From LMUY01 sp965198565 (lineage in GTDB: Bacteria > Pseudomonadota > Alphaproteobacteria > Acetobacterales > Acetobacteraceae): 64,000 bases of DNA. A model generated the notes under the pieces. The model was not told the DNA's origin, did not search any database, and was given only the letters and a program-made list of their open reading frames with translations. The DNA lies in assembly GCA_965198565.1 (NCBI GenBank), contig OZ240665.1:2542001-2606000 (forward strand), read 5' to 3'. Shown here in pieces: positions 1 to 9,399 of the stretch (positions are counted from its first letter, which is position 1; each line of letters opens with the position of its first letter). Position numbers and translations under genes: made by a program.

Positions 1-1135
1 TGCTGCCGACGCGCTTGATTGCAGTGCCGACCGTGTCCACGACATCCTGCATCTCATGAATGCGCAACTGCGCCTCGTTCGCAGCACGCGCGGTCTGACT
101 TGCCAGCGCTTTTACTTCCGAGGCGACAACCGCAAAGCCGCGCCCTGCGTCCCCAGCACGGGCAGCTTCGATGGTGGCGTTGAGCGCCAGCAACCGGGTT
201 TGTTTCGCAATGTCTGTGATCACCTTCACGATGGTGCCGATGCCACTTGCCGCCGCGAACAACGTCCCGGCCATCACCACGATGTCTGACGTTTCCTCGC
301 ACGCCGCGCCGATGATAGCCCGCGTTTCGGAGCTCTGGGCCCGGATGACGACGCCCGTCTGGGCAAGCTCGTTGGTCGCGTGCGACACGGCATCCAGTTG
401 CGCCGCCACGTCGCGCGCCGCCGCCGCTGCGTCGGCGAGCTGCGCTATCGATTGCGCGAACTCGGCTTCAAGACTTTGGGCATCACTGGTGAGCCCGGCG
501 GCAGCCGTCCGTACTTGATCGGCAACACCGAGCACGGAGTGCTGCATCGTCTCCGCGATATCTTTGATCACGGCTTGCCGGGCTTGCCGCGCCGCCACCA
601 CCTCGGTGATATCCCGATGCATGCCGAAGATGTATGACCGGCCGGCCAGCGTGACCGGCATCGTACTTGTCAGCACCGGATATTGGCTGCCGTCCGTTCG
701 CTGGCGCGTCCACTCGAACTGGTTGCTGCCCTGTTGATAAGCATCGGCCTGAGTCTTGAGCACAGCCTGTGCTGATCGTCTGCCGTCGGGCTGGTATTCC
801 GGCGCGACCTCCGGAATCCTCATCAGCCGCAAGTCATCCAGGCTGGCAAGCCCGGCATTTCGTAGCATGGCCGGATTGGCCCAGATGTATCGGTCTTTCT
901 CCACGACGGTAATCTCGGCGGACGTCTGCTCCATGGCCAAGCGGGTGACTGCACCCACCAAGTCCTCCACCGCCACCCGGCCTAGACCAGTGATTGCTGG
1001 GCGAGGCGCCTGCCGGGCGAGGTAGACGCACAGGACCGCGGCAAGCACTGTGCCGCACAGTGAGCCGGGCCATCCAGCGAGCCATTGACCGGCCGGGCTC
1101 CCTATAACGATCGGCAGCCACAGCCAAACCCTCAT
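1..1135 (-). CDS. Methyl-accepting chemotaxis protein with PAS domain, 3' part off the window
   Basis: Chemoreceptor-type protein that would signal to CheA/CheW; 378 codons are visible and the reading frame is open to the window edge. Residues 1-40 hold two short hydrophobic stretches, so it may be membrane-anchored with little periplasmic part. A PAS/PAC domain follows at about 70-165, ending in a GMHRDITEV stretch, then the helical MCP signalling domain. Its conserved hairpin tip is clear near residue 320 (ATIEAARAGDAGRGFAVV). The ATG at 1135 is preceded by AAGGGCGG. The ligand is unknown; a PAS-type receptor often binds a cofactor, but no diagnostic residue is seen. No che genes lie nearby. 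Confidence 0.88.
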   Translation of the reverse strand, partial: MRVWLWLPIVIGSPAGQWLAGWPGSLCGTVLAAVLCVYLARQAPRPAITGLGRVAVEDLVGAVTRLAMEQTSAEITVVEKDRYIWANPAMLRNAGLASLDDLRLMRIPEVAPEYQPDGRRSAQAVLKTQADAYQQGSNQFEWTRQRTDGSQYPVLTSTMPVTLAGRSYIFGMHRDITEVVAARQARQAVIKDIAETMQHSVLGVADQVRTAAAGLTSDAQSLEAEFAQSIAQLADAAAAARDVAAQLDAVSHATNELAQTGVVIRAQSSETRAIIGAACEETSDIVVMAGTLFAAASGIGTIVKVITDIAKQTRLLALNATIEAARAGDAGRGFAVVASEVKALASQTARAANEAQLRIHEMQDVVDTVGTAIKRVGS

Positions 1136-1228
1136 TCACCCCGCCCTTCGCCAGCGCGACCCAAAACAAGGATAGACTTGCAGCGCTAACAAACTCTTTC
1201 CGTCGACGCGCTCATTTCAACCAGCGAG

Positions 1229-1864
1229 CTACTTGGTGCCGTAGAGCCGGTCGCCCGCGTCGCCCAGGCCGGGGCGGATGTAGCCGTGCTCGTCCAGCTC
1301 GCGGTCCACCGCGGCGGTGAAGACGGGCACGTCCGGGTGTTCGCGGGCGAGCACCGCCAGGCCCTCGGGTGCGGCCAGCAGGCAGACGAAACGGAGCTGC
1401 GCCGCCCCCGCCTGACGCAGCCGGGTGAGGGCCGCGGTGGCCGAGTGCCCCGTGGCGAGCATCGGGTCGACCAGGATCACCAGACGGTCTGGCAAGTCCT
1501 CGGGGAGCTTGAGGTAGTATTCCACGGGGATGAGCGTCGCCGGGTCCCGATAGAGGCCGATATGGCCGACCCGGGCGGACGGGATCAGGTCGAGCATGCC
1601 GTCCAGGATGCCGTTGCCGGCGCGCAGGATGGGGACGAAGCACAGCTTCTTGCCGACGAGCTGGGGCGCCTCCATGGGTTCCAGCGGCGTCTCGATTGCC
1701 ACCGTCTCGAGCGGCAGGTCGCGCGTGACCTCGTAGGCCATGAGCAGGCTGATCTCGCGGGCGATGCGGCGGAAATCGGCCACCGGCGTGCTCGCCTGGC
1801 GCATCAGCGTGAGCTTGTGCTGCACCAGTGGGTGCGAGACGACGGTGACTTGCGGGTGGGTCAG
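1229..1864 (-). CDS. upp: Uracil phosphoribosyltransferase of the URC cluster (URC6-like), apparent CTG start
   Basis: Makes UMP from uracil and PRPP; in the URC route it supplies the first intermediate of uracil breakdown. The protein of about 211 residues has the PRPP-binding stretch LVILVDPMLATGHS and the C-terminal uracil-binding GYIRPGLGDAGD with terminal GTK. Homology begins at VTVVSHPLVQHK, yet no ATG, GTG or TTG lies in frame just upstream. The only placed start is CTG at 1864, which overlaps the URC4 stop as CTGA, exactly where an ATGA overlap would be expected. The frame stays open far upstream, but that upstream sequence is the URC4 gene in another frame. Start assignment is inference; the product is clear. 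Confidence 0.9.
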   Translation of the reverse strand: MTHPQVTVVSHPLVQHKLTLMRQASTPVADFRRIAREISLLMAYEVTRDLPLETVAIETPLEPMEAPQLVGKKLCFVPILRAGNGILDGMLDLIPSARVGHIGLYRDPATLIPVEYYLKLPEDLPDRLVILVDPMLATGHSATAALTRLRQAGAAQLRFVCLLAAPEGLAVLAREHPDVPVFTAAVDRELDEHGYIRPGLGDAGDRLYGTK

Positions 1865-3112
1865 AACACGGTCCCGTCGCTGACGATCTGCAGCGGCGGG
1901 CCGCCACCCGGGCGGCGTTCGGCGGCCATCGCGCGGCCGGCGGCCCAAGTGCCGCCCTCGAGGATGCGGGAGAGCGGCAGGCTGGCCTCGTCCTGGCCCA
2001 GGCGGGTGCGGATGAGTGGGGCCATGCGGTCGAGCAGGGCGACAGTGAGGGCGCGCCATTCCACCACCGCCAAGTGACCCGGCGTGAGGGGAGTGGCTGC
2101 CAGCGCCGGGTCTTTCAGGCGGAGGGCACCACCGTCCAGGAACAGGCCGCCGTTGCGGTATTCGGCCAGACCGGTGAGCCCGGGGATGCCGCCGACCGCA
2201 ACGCCCGCGTCCTCGAACACTTCGAGCAGCGAATAGGTGAGCCATTGCGAGAGCTTGTGGAACGGGACCAGGTCGTCCCCGGGTGCGGCGGCAGTGGTTT
2301 CCCTCTCCCGCCGGCGGGAGAGGGTGGAGTGAGGGTGGCTCTGGAGCATAGCCGGATGAGCCCAGACGTCGCCCAGAGAGCGCCCGGCCAGGACGGTGCG
2401 GGCGGGCCAGATCGGGCCCAGGCCGTCGAGCAGGGCTGCCAGGAGGGTCGTCGCATTGATGGCGCCGGAGCTGGCCAGGGCGTCGTAGAGGCCGCCGACA
2501 CGTGCGCCCGGAAACAGGTCCGCCCGCTCGAGCAGCGCGCCGCCCAGGTTGCGCAGCAGGGCAGCCCGGCCCTCCAGCCCAGCCAACGGATTGGCGTCGG
2601 AGACCTGGAACGCCTCGCCCAACGCCGCGGCGGTGAGCGCACGCAAGCCGGCGGCGTCGGCCTCGGCTGCGCCCTTCGAGGAGAACAGCCCGGCGCGGAA
2701 CGCGTGCAGGCTGGCGACCGCCAGGCCCTCCGAACGGCTCACCCCTTGTCCGGAGCCGGGCTCGCGAAAGCTCCAGCCAGCTCCGGCGCCCGCGTCGAGC
2801 AGGACGCTGACGACGCACAGGTCAATGCGGGTGCGGGCCAGCTCCGCCGGGTCGATCGGGCCGAGCGCCTGCTGCAGCGCGGCCCAGCGATCCACACCGC
2901 CCGCCGCGAAATGGCGCCAGCGGGCGTGGTGCGGGATGGCAAGGCTGGGATAGGCGCGGCGGATGACGGCGGCGGTGGTGTCGGCAACCGCAGGCAGGCG
3001 GTCGAGGTCGACGGCGAAGTGGGGCAGGGCGTCCGCCTCGGCCAGGGCCAGCATGGCACCGCACCGATCCCGCACGGCGGCGGCCGTGCACAGCCAGGCG
3101 GCAGTCTCGGCC

Positions 3113-3120
<8 letters not shown>
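1861..3120 (-). CDS. urc4: URC4/urg3 family protein (DUF1688), uracil catabolism
   Basis: Member of the DUF1688 family, named URC4 in yeast and urg3 in fungi, required in the URC uracil-degradation pathway; its exact reaction is not settled. The 419-residue protein shows family stretches such as LVPFHKLSQWLTYSL. The ATG at 3120 overlaps the URC1 stop (ATGACTGA), so translation is probably coupled; an alternative upstream start would add 17 unlikely residues. Oddity: residues about 262-273 are encoded by the CCCTCTCCC palindromic repeat at 2301-2336, giving an extra peptide (STLSRRRERE) just before the conserved FHKLSQW region while keeping the frame. Confidence 0.88.
2301..2336 (+). repeat. 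Palindromic repeat copy inside the URC4 coding sequence
   Basis: CCCTCTCCC and GGGAGAGGG arms around a GCCGGC-type loop, followed by a variant tail (GGAGTGAGGG). It belongs to the dispersed family seen many times in this window, but here it lies in frame within a conserved gene on the other strand. Confidence 0.85.
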
Positions 3121-4393
<1,273 letters not shown>

Positions 4394-4418
4394 CGGGGAT
4401 CCTATGCTGCAGCGCACC

Positions 4419-4448
4419 AGGCTAGGAAGTGAACTGCGCCTTGGTCAA
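4419..4448 (-). promoter_or_regulatory. Possible sigma70-type promoter of the URC operon
   Basis: On the minus strand TTGACC (4448-4443) and TAGCCT (4424-4419) are separated by 18 bases and lie just upstream of the URC1 start. The -10 is weak. Position and spacing are right, but this is pattern matching only. Confidence 0.3.
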
Positions 4449-4705
4449 TGATCCTAGATGGGAGTTAACACCGGGTTAGCCCGATCGGCAAAGCGCCGGG
4501 GGATCGGGCGCAGCGCCAGGACCGCCAGCCGCCATCATGCAGATCAACCCAGCAAAAGTTGAAGTCGTCGCACACTGGCTTGCGGGAGGCCCTCCGCCTG
4601 GAGAGTCGTTGCTGTGTGCACGGCACGACGAAGGTAAATTATGCCGCTATCGCTCTGAAATGACGCGAACAATGCTGTCCGAGGCACTTCGCCAGTCAGC
4701 CCGCG

Positions 4706-4742
4706 CAGCCTGGAGCGGCAATGCAGCGGCGGCTGTTTTTTT
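4706..4742 (+). terminator. Possible intrinsic terminator in an intergenic region
   Basis: CAGCC and GGCTG arms about 20 bases apart are followed by seven T residues (4736-4742). No recognised gene precedes it on the plus strand, so if real it would end a short transcript beginning after about 4450. The long loop weakens the call. Confidence 0.3.
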
Positions 4743-4841
4743 GGTGCCATTTCGCAGCTTCTTGCAGCTTTGTTCAGATCGTAGCTAGCGGGGGCCGCAG
4801 ATAGTCCCTAGGTTAACTCGATCTACGCGAGGAAGAGTGTT

Positions 4842-5045
4842 ATGCCGACCGGTACAGTTAAGTGGTTCAATACGACGAAGGGCTTCGGGTTCATCCAGCC
4901 TGAGAGTGGCGGCAAGGACGTTTTCGTACACATCACGGCGGTCCAAGCTGCCGGATTGCATGGTTTGGATGAGAACCAGAAGGTGACCTACGACGTCGTG
5001 TCCGAGCGGGGCAAAGAGGCGGCGAGCAACCTCAAGATCGCGTAG
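4842..5045 (+). CDS. cspA: Cold-shock protein, CspA family
   Basis: Single cold-shock domain of 67 residues, the normal family length. It binds single-stranded RNA/DNA and acts as an RNA chaperone. Both RNA-binding motifs are present: KGFGFI (RNP1) and DVFVHI (RNP2), after the typical GTVKWFN opening. The ATG at 4842 is preceded by AGGAAGAG at good spacing. It is monocistronic, with a GC hairpin just downstream. The symbol reflects family membership; which paralogue it is cannot be told. Confidence 0.95.
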   Translation: MPTGTVKWFNTTKGFGFIQPESGGKDVFVHITAVQAAGLHGLDENQKVTYDVVSERGKEAASNLKIA

Positions 5046-5055
5046 GCGAATCGAA

Positions 5056-5088
5056 CCGGCGCCTGTCCCTGGTAGGGAGGGGCGCCGG
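5056..5088. terminator. GC-rich hairpin between convergent csp and galM
   Basis: CCGGCGCC (5056-5063) pairs perfectly with GGCGCCGG (5081-5088), with an inner TCCCT/AGGGA helix. It sits between the csp stop (5045) and the end of the convergent epimerase gene (5108). No U-tract follows on either strand, so it may be a weak or Rho-assisted bidirectional terminator. Confidence 0.5.
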
Positions 5089-5107
5089 GGCTCGAACAGA
5101 CGTGACG

Positions 5108-6196
5108 TCAGCTCTGCGTGCCGAAGCGGAAGATGGTCGTGCTTTTAAACCTCTGTCCCGGCTTCAGTTCGGTGCTCGGGAAGCTCAGTTGGTTCGGGCT
5201 GTCCGGGAAGTGCTGCGTCTCCAGCGCAAAACCATCGGTTTGGCGATAGATGCCGCCGTTGCCACCGTAAACTCCGGTTAAGAAATTGCTGGTATAGACC
5301 TGAACGCCGGGTTCAGTCGTGAGGCATTCGAGGCTGCGGCCAGTCGCCGGGTCGAACGCGCGGGCGGCGAGTTGCGGCTGCGCCGGGTCGCCTTGCTTGG
5401 TCAGCACCCAGTTGTGGTCGTAGCCACGGGCCCATAGCAGTTGCTGGTCGTTGTTGCGGATACGCGCGCCAATTGGCGTCGGCGTGCGGAAGTCGAACGG
5501 GGTGTTCGCCACAGGATCGTTGTGGCCGAGCGGGATCGCCGTGCTGTCGGTCGGCGTGTAGCTTTCGGCGTTGATCATCAGCACTTGCGAGAACACACCG
5601 CCCGGCGCGCCAGCCCCGGCCAGGTTGAAATACGAGTGGTTGGTGAAGTTCACCACGGTGGTTTTGTCGGTGGTCGCCGCATAGCTGATCGTGAGCGAGT
5701 TGTCGTCGCTCAGCGCGTAGGTGACCGTGACCTCGAGCGTGCCAGGGTATCCGTCTTCGCCATCCGGGCTGGTGATGCGCAGCACGGCGCTGACGCTGCT
5801 GCCGGAACTGGATTGGGGCTGCACGTCCCAGACCTTCTTGTCGAAGCCGGTCGTGCCGCCGTGAAGCGAGTTCGGCGGGTTGTTGATCGGCAGGGTGTAC
5901 TGCTGCCCATCGAGGGTGAAACGGCCGTTGGCGATGCGGTTGGCGTAGCGGCCGATCAGCGCGCCGAAATACAGTCCGCCTGCTGCGCTCTTGGTCTCGT
6001 AGTCCTCGAGGGTCGGGAAGCCGAGCACGACGTCGGCGAGCTTGCCGGACCGGTCAGGCGCCATGATTTCGGTGATGATGCCGCCATAGCTCATGAACTT
6101 GACGGTGAGCCCACGGTCGCTGGTCATGGTGGTCAGCGAGACGGCCTTCCCGTCCTTGGTGGTGCCGAACGGGGCGGTGGTGAGTGTCGCTGCCAT
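5108..6196 (-). CDS. galM: Aldose 1-epimerase (galactose mutarotase)
   Basis: Interconverts alpha and beta anomers of hexoses. The 362-residue protein has the family landmarks: GRYANRIANGRF, the His-containing SLHGGTTGFDKKVWD, TNHSYFNLAG with the second catalytic His, and TEPGVQVYTSN with the catalytic Glu. The ATG at 6196 has AGGA 11 bases upstream; longer in-frame starts enter the neighbouring gene. No secretion signal, so cytoplasmic. It lies 14 bases after a small HTH gene on the same strand, probably one transcript, which suggests a sugar-related local role. No other galactose genes are near. Confidence 0.92.
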   Translation of the reverse strand: MAATLTTAPFGTTKDGKAVSLTTMTSDRGLTVKFMSYGGIITEIMAPDRSGKLADVVLGFPTLEDYETKSAAGGLYFGALIGRYANRIANGRFTLDGQQYTLPINNPPNSLHGGTTGFDKKVWDVQPQSSSGSSVSAVLRITSPDGEDGYPGTLEVTVTYALSDDNSLTISYAATTDKTTVVNFTNHSYFNLAGAGAPGGVFSQVLMINAESYTPTDSTAIPLGHNDPVANTPFDFRTPTPIGARIRNNDQQLLWARGYDHNWVLTKQGDPAQPQLAARAFDPATGRSLECLTTEPGVQVYTSNFLTGVYGGNGGIYRQTDGFALETQHFPDSPNQLSFPSTELKPGQRFKSTTIFRFGTQS

Positions 6197-6210
6197 GGCC
6201 CGGTCCTGTC

Positions 6211-6537
6211 TTAGGCGCTGGGCGCCTCCATGGGCGACGCGGAGGCCTGATAGTGAGCGTATTCCCGCACCCGATTGGCGTATTTGCGCCACGCCGACGT
6301 GCCTTTGTAGCGGGCGAACGGCGGGACTTTCTGCTGGACGGTGCGCCGGAGCGCATGCGGGTCGGCCTCGACCGCTGCCTGGGCGCTCTCGAGCCAGCCG
6401 GCCGGCAAGGTGGCGGTTGCCGTCAGATGCGGCGGGGCTGGGATGCGGCCGCTGCGGATGGCTCGCCGCAGGGTATGCAGCGGAACGCCGAGCTGGCGGG
6501 CGGCGTCAGGCAGGCCGATGGGTGCGGTATCGCTCAT
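6211..6537 (-). CDS. Small HTH-type protein, function unknown
   Basis: 108 residues beginning MSDTAPIGLPDAARQLGV. Residues 8-35 read as a MerR/excisionase-like helix-turn-helix (DAARQLGVPLHTLRRAIRSG), with a basic C-terminal half (FARYKGTSAWRKYANRVREY). The ATG at 6537 is preferred over upstream GTG codons because homology-like sequence begins there. It ends 14 bases before galM, so it may be co-transcribed and could regulate that gene. DNA binding is inferred from the helix pattern only. Confidence 0.6.
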   Translation of the reverse strand: MSDTAPIGLPDAARQLGVPLHTLRRAIRSGRIPAPPHLTATATLPAGWLESAQAAVEADPHALRRTVQQKVPPFARYKGTSAWRKYANRVREYAHYQASASPMEAPSA

Positions 6538-6702
6538 GAACCATGATCCGGATGGGTGCGGCGTTCTCTGACCACCGCGCGGGCGGAATGGCAAGGGCAT
6601 AGACCGGGTCTCGCCCCGGGTTTGGCCCTGGGTTTGGCCCTGGGGCTTGGATCGGGCGCCGGTCCGGACGATGCTGCGGCAGACCGATGCGGAGCTCGTG
6701 AC

Positions 6703-7965
6703 ATGGACCTTGCCGACCTATCCGCCACCGAGGCGCGCGCCCGCATCCAGGCCGGGCAGGTCACGCCGGCGGCGCTGATGGAGGCCTGCCTCGAGCGGAT
6801 CGCTGCGCGGGAACCCGTGCTGCGCGCGCTGGCGTATTTCGACCCGGCGCACGCTCGCAACGCCGCGGCGGCGGCACGGCCAGGCGCCTTGGCCGGGCTG
6901 CCGCTCGGGGTGAAGGACGTGCTGGACACGGCGGACATGCCGACCGCGTACAACTCGCCGATCTGGCGCGACTGGCAGCCCCACGCCGACGCGGCCGCCG
7001 TCGCTTGGGCGCGGGAGGCCGGGGCCGTCGTGCTCGGTAAGACGGTCACCACCGAATTCGCCACCCGGCAGCCAGGGCCCACCACCAACCCGCACAACCC
7101 GGCGCACACGCCAGGCGGCTCCAGCAGCGGGTCGGCGGCCGGTGTGGCGGCGGGCTACTTTCCCTTCGCGTTCGGCACCCAGACCGCGGGCAGCGTGATC
7201 CGGCCGGCGGCGTATTGCGGGGTGGTCGGCTACAAGCCCACGTTCAACCTGATCGAGCGGCATGGCATGAAGCTGATGTCGTTCAGCCTCGACACGGTGG
7301 GCGTGATGGCGCGCACGGTGGCCGATTGCGCGCTGCTGGCCGGGGCGGTGAGCCGGCGCGACCTGGGCGATCCGGACCAAGCGCCGGGGCGTTTGCGTGT
7401 CGGGCTGTGCCGCTCGCCGGCTTGGCCCGGGGCCGATGCGGCGACGCAGAGCCTGCTGGTCGAGTCCGCCGGCCGGCTGTCACGCGCCGGGGCGGAGGTG
7501 CTGGATTGGGAGCTGCCGGCGCTGTTCGACGGCGTGCTGGACGCGCACCAGGTGGTGATGAGCGGTGAGAGCGCGCGCGCCATGGGCTGGGAGCTGGCCA
7601 ACCACCGCGATCAATTGAGCGAAGGCTTGCGGGAGCGTCTCGAATGGGGCCTGTCGCGCACGCCCGACGCGCTGGATGCGGCCGTTGCCACCCTGGCCCG
7701 GGCGCGGGCGGCGTTTGCGGGCGCAATGGCGACGGTGGATGTGCTGCTCACGCCGTCGGCGCCCGGGGAGGCGCCGGTTGGTCTATCCTGGACGGGCGGC
7801 CCGGCGTTCAACGCGATCTGGACGGCGCTGCACGTCCCCTGCGTCACCGTGCCAGTCGCGACCGGGCCTGCCGGGTTACCGCTAGGCGTGCAGATCGTGG
7901 GCCCGGTCGGCGCCGATGCGCTGGTGCTCGCCGCGGCAGAGTGGGTGCGGGCGGCGCTGGGCTGA
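6703..7965 (+). CDS. Amidase (amidase-signature family)
   Basis: Hydrolyses an amide bond in an unknown small substrate. The 420-residue protein carries the Ser-cisSer-Lys machinery: Lys71 in LGVKDVLDTADMPT, the glycine/serine block PGGSSSGSAAGVAAG (138-150) and the probable nucleophile Ser164 in TQTAGSVIRPAAYCG. The ATG at 6703 follows GGAG at 11 bases. The usual TDTGGSIR is here TQTAGSVIR, as in some broad-specificity amidases, so GatA is excluded, also because no gatBC lie nearby. Divergent from the HTH-galM pair and convergent with the next gene. Confidence 0.88.
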   Translation: MDLADLSATEARARIQAGQVTPAALMEACLERIAAREPVLRALAYFDPAHARNAAAAARPGALAGLPLGVKDVLDTADMPTAYNSPIWRDWQPHADAAAVAWAREAGAVVLGKTVTTEFATRQPGPTTNPHNPAHTPGGSSSGSAAGVAAGYFPFAFGTQTAGSVIRPAAYCGVVGYKPTFNLIERHGMKLMSFSLDTVGVMARTVADCALLAGAVSRRDLGDPDQAPGRLRVGLCRSPAWPGADAATQSLLVESAGRLSRAGAEVLDWELPALFDGVLDAHQVVMSGESARAMGWELANHRDQLSEGLRERLEWGLSRTPDALDAAVATLARARAAFAGAMATVDVLLTPSAPGEAPVGLSWTGGPAFNAIWTALHVPCVTVPVATGPAGLPLGVQIVGPVGADALVLAAAEWVRAALG

Positions 7966-7987
7966 ACCCGGCCTTACGAGCCCGGCC

Positions 7988-9361
7988 TCACGAGCCTGGG
8001 GACGGCACCAAGCGCACGAAGGCGCTGAGCAGCGGCGCCATCTCGCGAGCGGGGGCGGGAAGGCGGTTGGGCGGCACGGTCAGGCGGTCCAGCAATCGGC
8101 CGGACTCGGTGTAGAGCGACAGCTCGAGTGCCTCGCCGACGATGTCTGGCTGGCACACCACGTCTTCGCCGCCGGCTTCGCGCCGGGCGGTGGCGACGAA
8201 CTCGCGGATGGCCTCGAGTCCTTCCGTCTGCTCGCCGGCTTCTGCAAGGAAGTCGACGATCTCCTGGCTCGCCTCGGACAACGGCACCAGGTTCAGCGGC
8301 ACGCAGCCCGCGCCTTCCTGGAACACGCGGCTGCGCCAGGCATCGAACAGCGCGATCCGGCGCGTCTCCTCGGGCGTTGGCGCCGCGTCCTCGGCGTCGT
8401 TCTCACCGTCGTATTCGTCCTCGCCGGGCAGGCCGCCCTCCGCTTCGATCTCCTCCCAGATAGGGATCGCCCAATCGATGCGCAGGCCGAGCAATGCGCC
8501 GAAGCCACGCCGGGCCAACTCGTCCGTGTCGCCCGGCGGCAGGTCGCGCGGCGCCTTTTCGTCCAGCAGGTCGAGCAGCACCCGGCGCACGCCGCCGTAG
8601 GAGAGTTCGGTCAGCGCGGTGGGGGAGCGCCAGCCGGGGAGCAGGCGCAACTCCTCGCTCTCCGCCAGGGCGCCGGACGCGATCAAGCCCTGGCCGAGGG
8701 CTTCCCCGTCCGGCGCCTCGCCCGAGGGGAGGGCCACGGGCAGCACCACCAATTCGGCCCAGCCTGAAGGACCGAGCGCGGCACCTTCCGCCGCAACCAG
8801 CAGCACCCAGTTCAGCGCGTCAGCCTCCTCCTCGCCCTCGCGCTCGCCGCTTTTGCGCACAGCCAGGTCCAGCACGTCGGTGCGCCCGGCTGCCATGAGC
8901 GCCTGCACCAGCCCGTCGAACTCCTCGCTGTCCTCGTCGGCGAACGCGTCGAGCAGGTGGTCGGCGACCGGCCCGGGCGCTTTGCCGAAACGCTGCGGCG
9001 GGGCTGCGGGCGCCTTGATCCCCAGCAACTGCAACGCTGCCGGGCCGCGCAGCAGGTTGGCACGGTCGATCCAGGCGCGGCGGTTCGCGGGCGTGTCGTC
9101 CCGGCTGGACATCCAACGGCGGAAGGCTGCCCGGTCCGCGCGTTGCACCAGGATCTCGACACCGGCCTCCAGCATGGCCGAGGCGACGGCCCGGTTCACC
9201 GCCACGGCGGTCGCGAGGTCGGTCTCGCCCGGATGGAGGGTGTCGAGCGTGTCGGCGTCGGGGTAGTGGGTCAGCAGGATCACGCCGAGATCGGGCGCCA
9301 CGTCCCGCGCGAGATCGGCAGCCTTGGCGATGCGCTCGTGGGCGTCGGGGAGTTTGGCCAC
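7988..9361 (-). CDS. Hypothetical protein, acidic, 457 residues
   Basis: I do not recognise a family. The protein is rich in Ala, Leu, Asp and Glu, with a very acidic stretch around residues 310-340 (EDEYDGENDAEDAAPTPEE). There is no signal peptide or clear membrane segment, so it is probably cytoplasmic. Codon use and GC match the neighbours, so it is a real resident gene. The GTG at 9361 has AGGA eight bases upstream. It precedes no obvious partner; the next gene upstream on the same strand is a luciferase-like oxidoreductase 38 bases away, so the two may share a transcript. Confidence 0.75.
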   Translation of the reverse strand: MAKLPDAHERIAKAADLARDVAPDLGVILLTHYPDADTLDTLHPGETDLATAVAVNRAVASAMLEAGVEILVQRADRAAFRRWMSSRDDTPANRRAWIDRANLLRGPAALQLLGIKAPAAPPQRFGKAPGPVADHLLDAFADEDSEEFDGLVQALMAAGRTDVLDLAVRKSGEREGEEEADALNWVLLVAAEGAALGPSGWAELVVLPVALPSGEAPDGEALGQGLIASGALAESEELRLLPGWRSPTALTELSYGGVRRVLLDLLDEKAPRDLPPGDTDELARRGFGALLGLRIDWAIPIWEEIEAEGGLPGEDEYDGENDAEDAAPTPEETRRIALFDAWRSRVFQEGAGCVPLNLVPLSEASQEIVDFLAEAGEQTEGLEAIREFVATARREAGGEDVVCQPDIVGEALELSLYTESGRLLDRLTVPPNRLPAPAREMAPLLSAFVRLVPSPGS

Positions 9362-9399
9362 TGTGCGGTCCTGAGACGGGGCTGGTTCGGGCGGGGCGA

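Larger units (their letters stand above)
4394..4841. other. Non-coding stretch between URC1 and the cold-shock gene
   Basis: About 450 bases between divergent genes. It holds the possible URC promoter, a possible terminator at 4706-4742 and the leader of the cold-shock gene. Short open frames at 4537-4788 (+) and 4544-4750 (-) show no family resemblance and overlap each other, so I do not call them. A long leader before a csp gene is common and may fold as a thermosensor, but I see no defined fold here. Confidence 0.5.

Noticed and set aside
1229..2818. Open frame of 529 codons covering the phosphoribosyltransferase and upstream sequence
   Set aside because: The upstream half is URC4 read in another frame; only the last 211 codons show homology.
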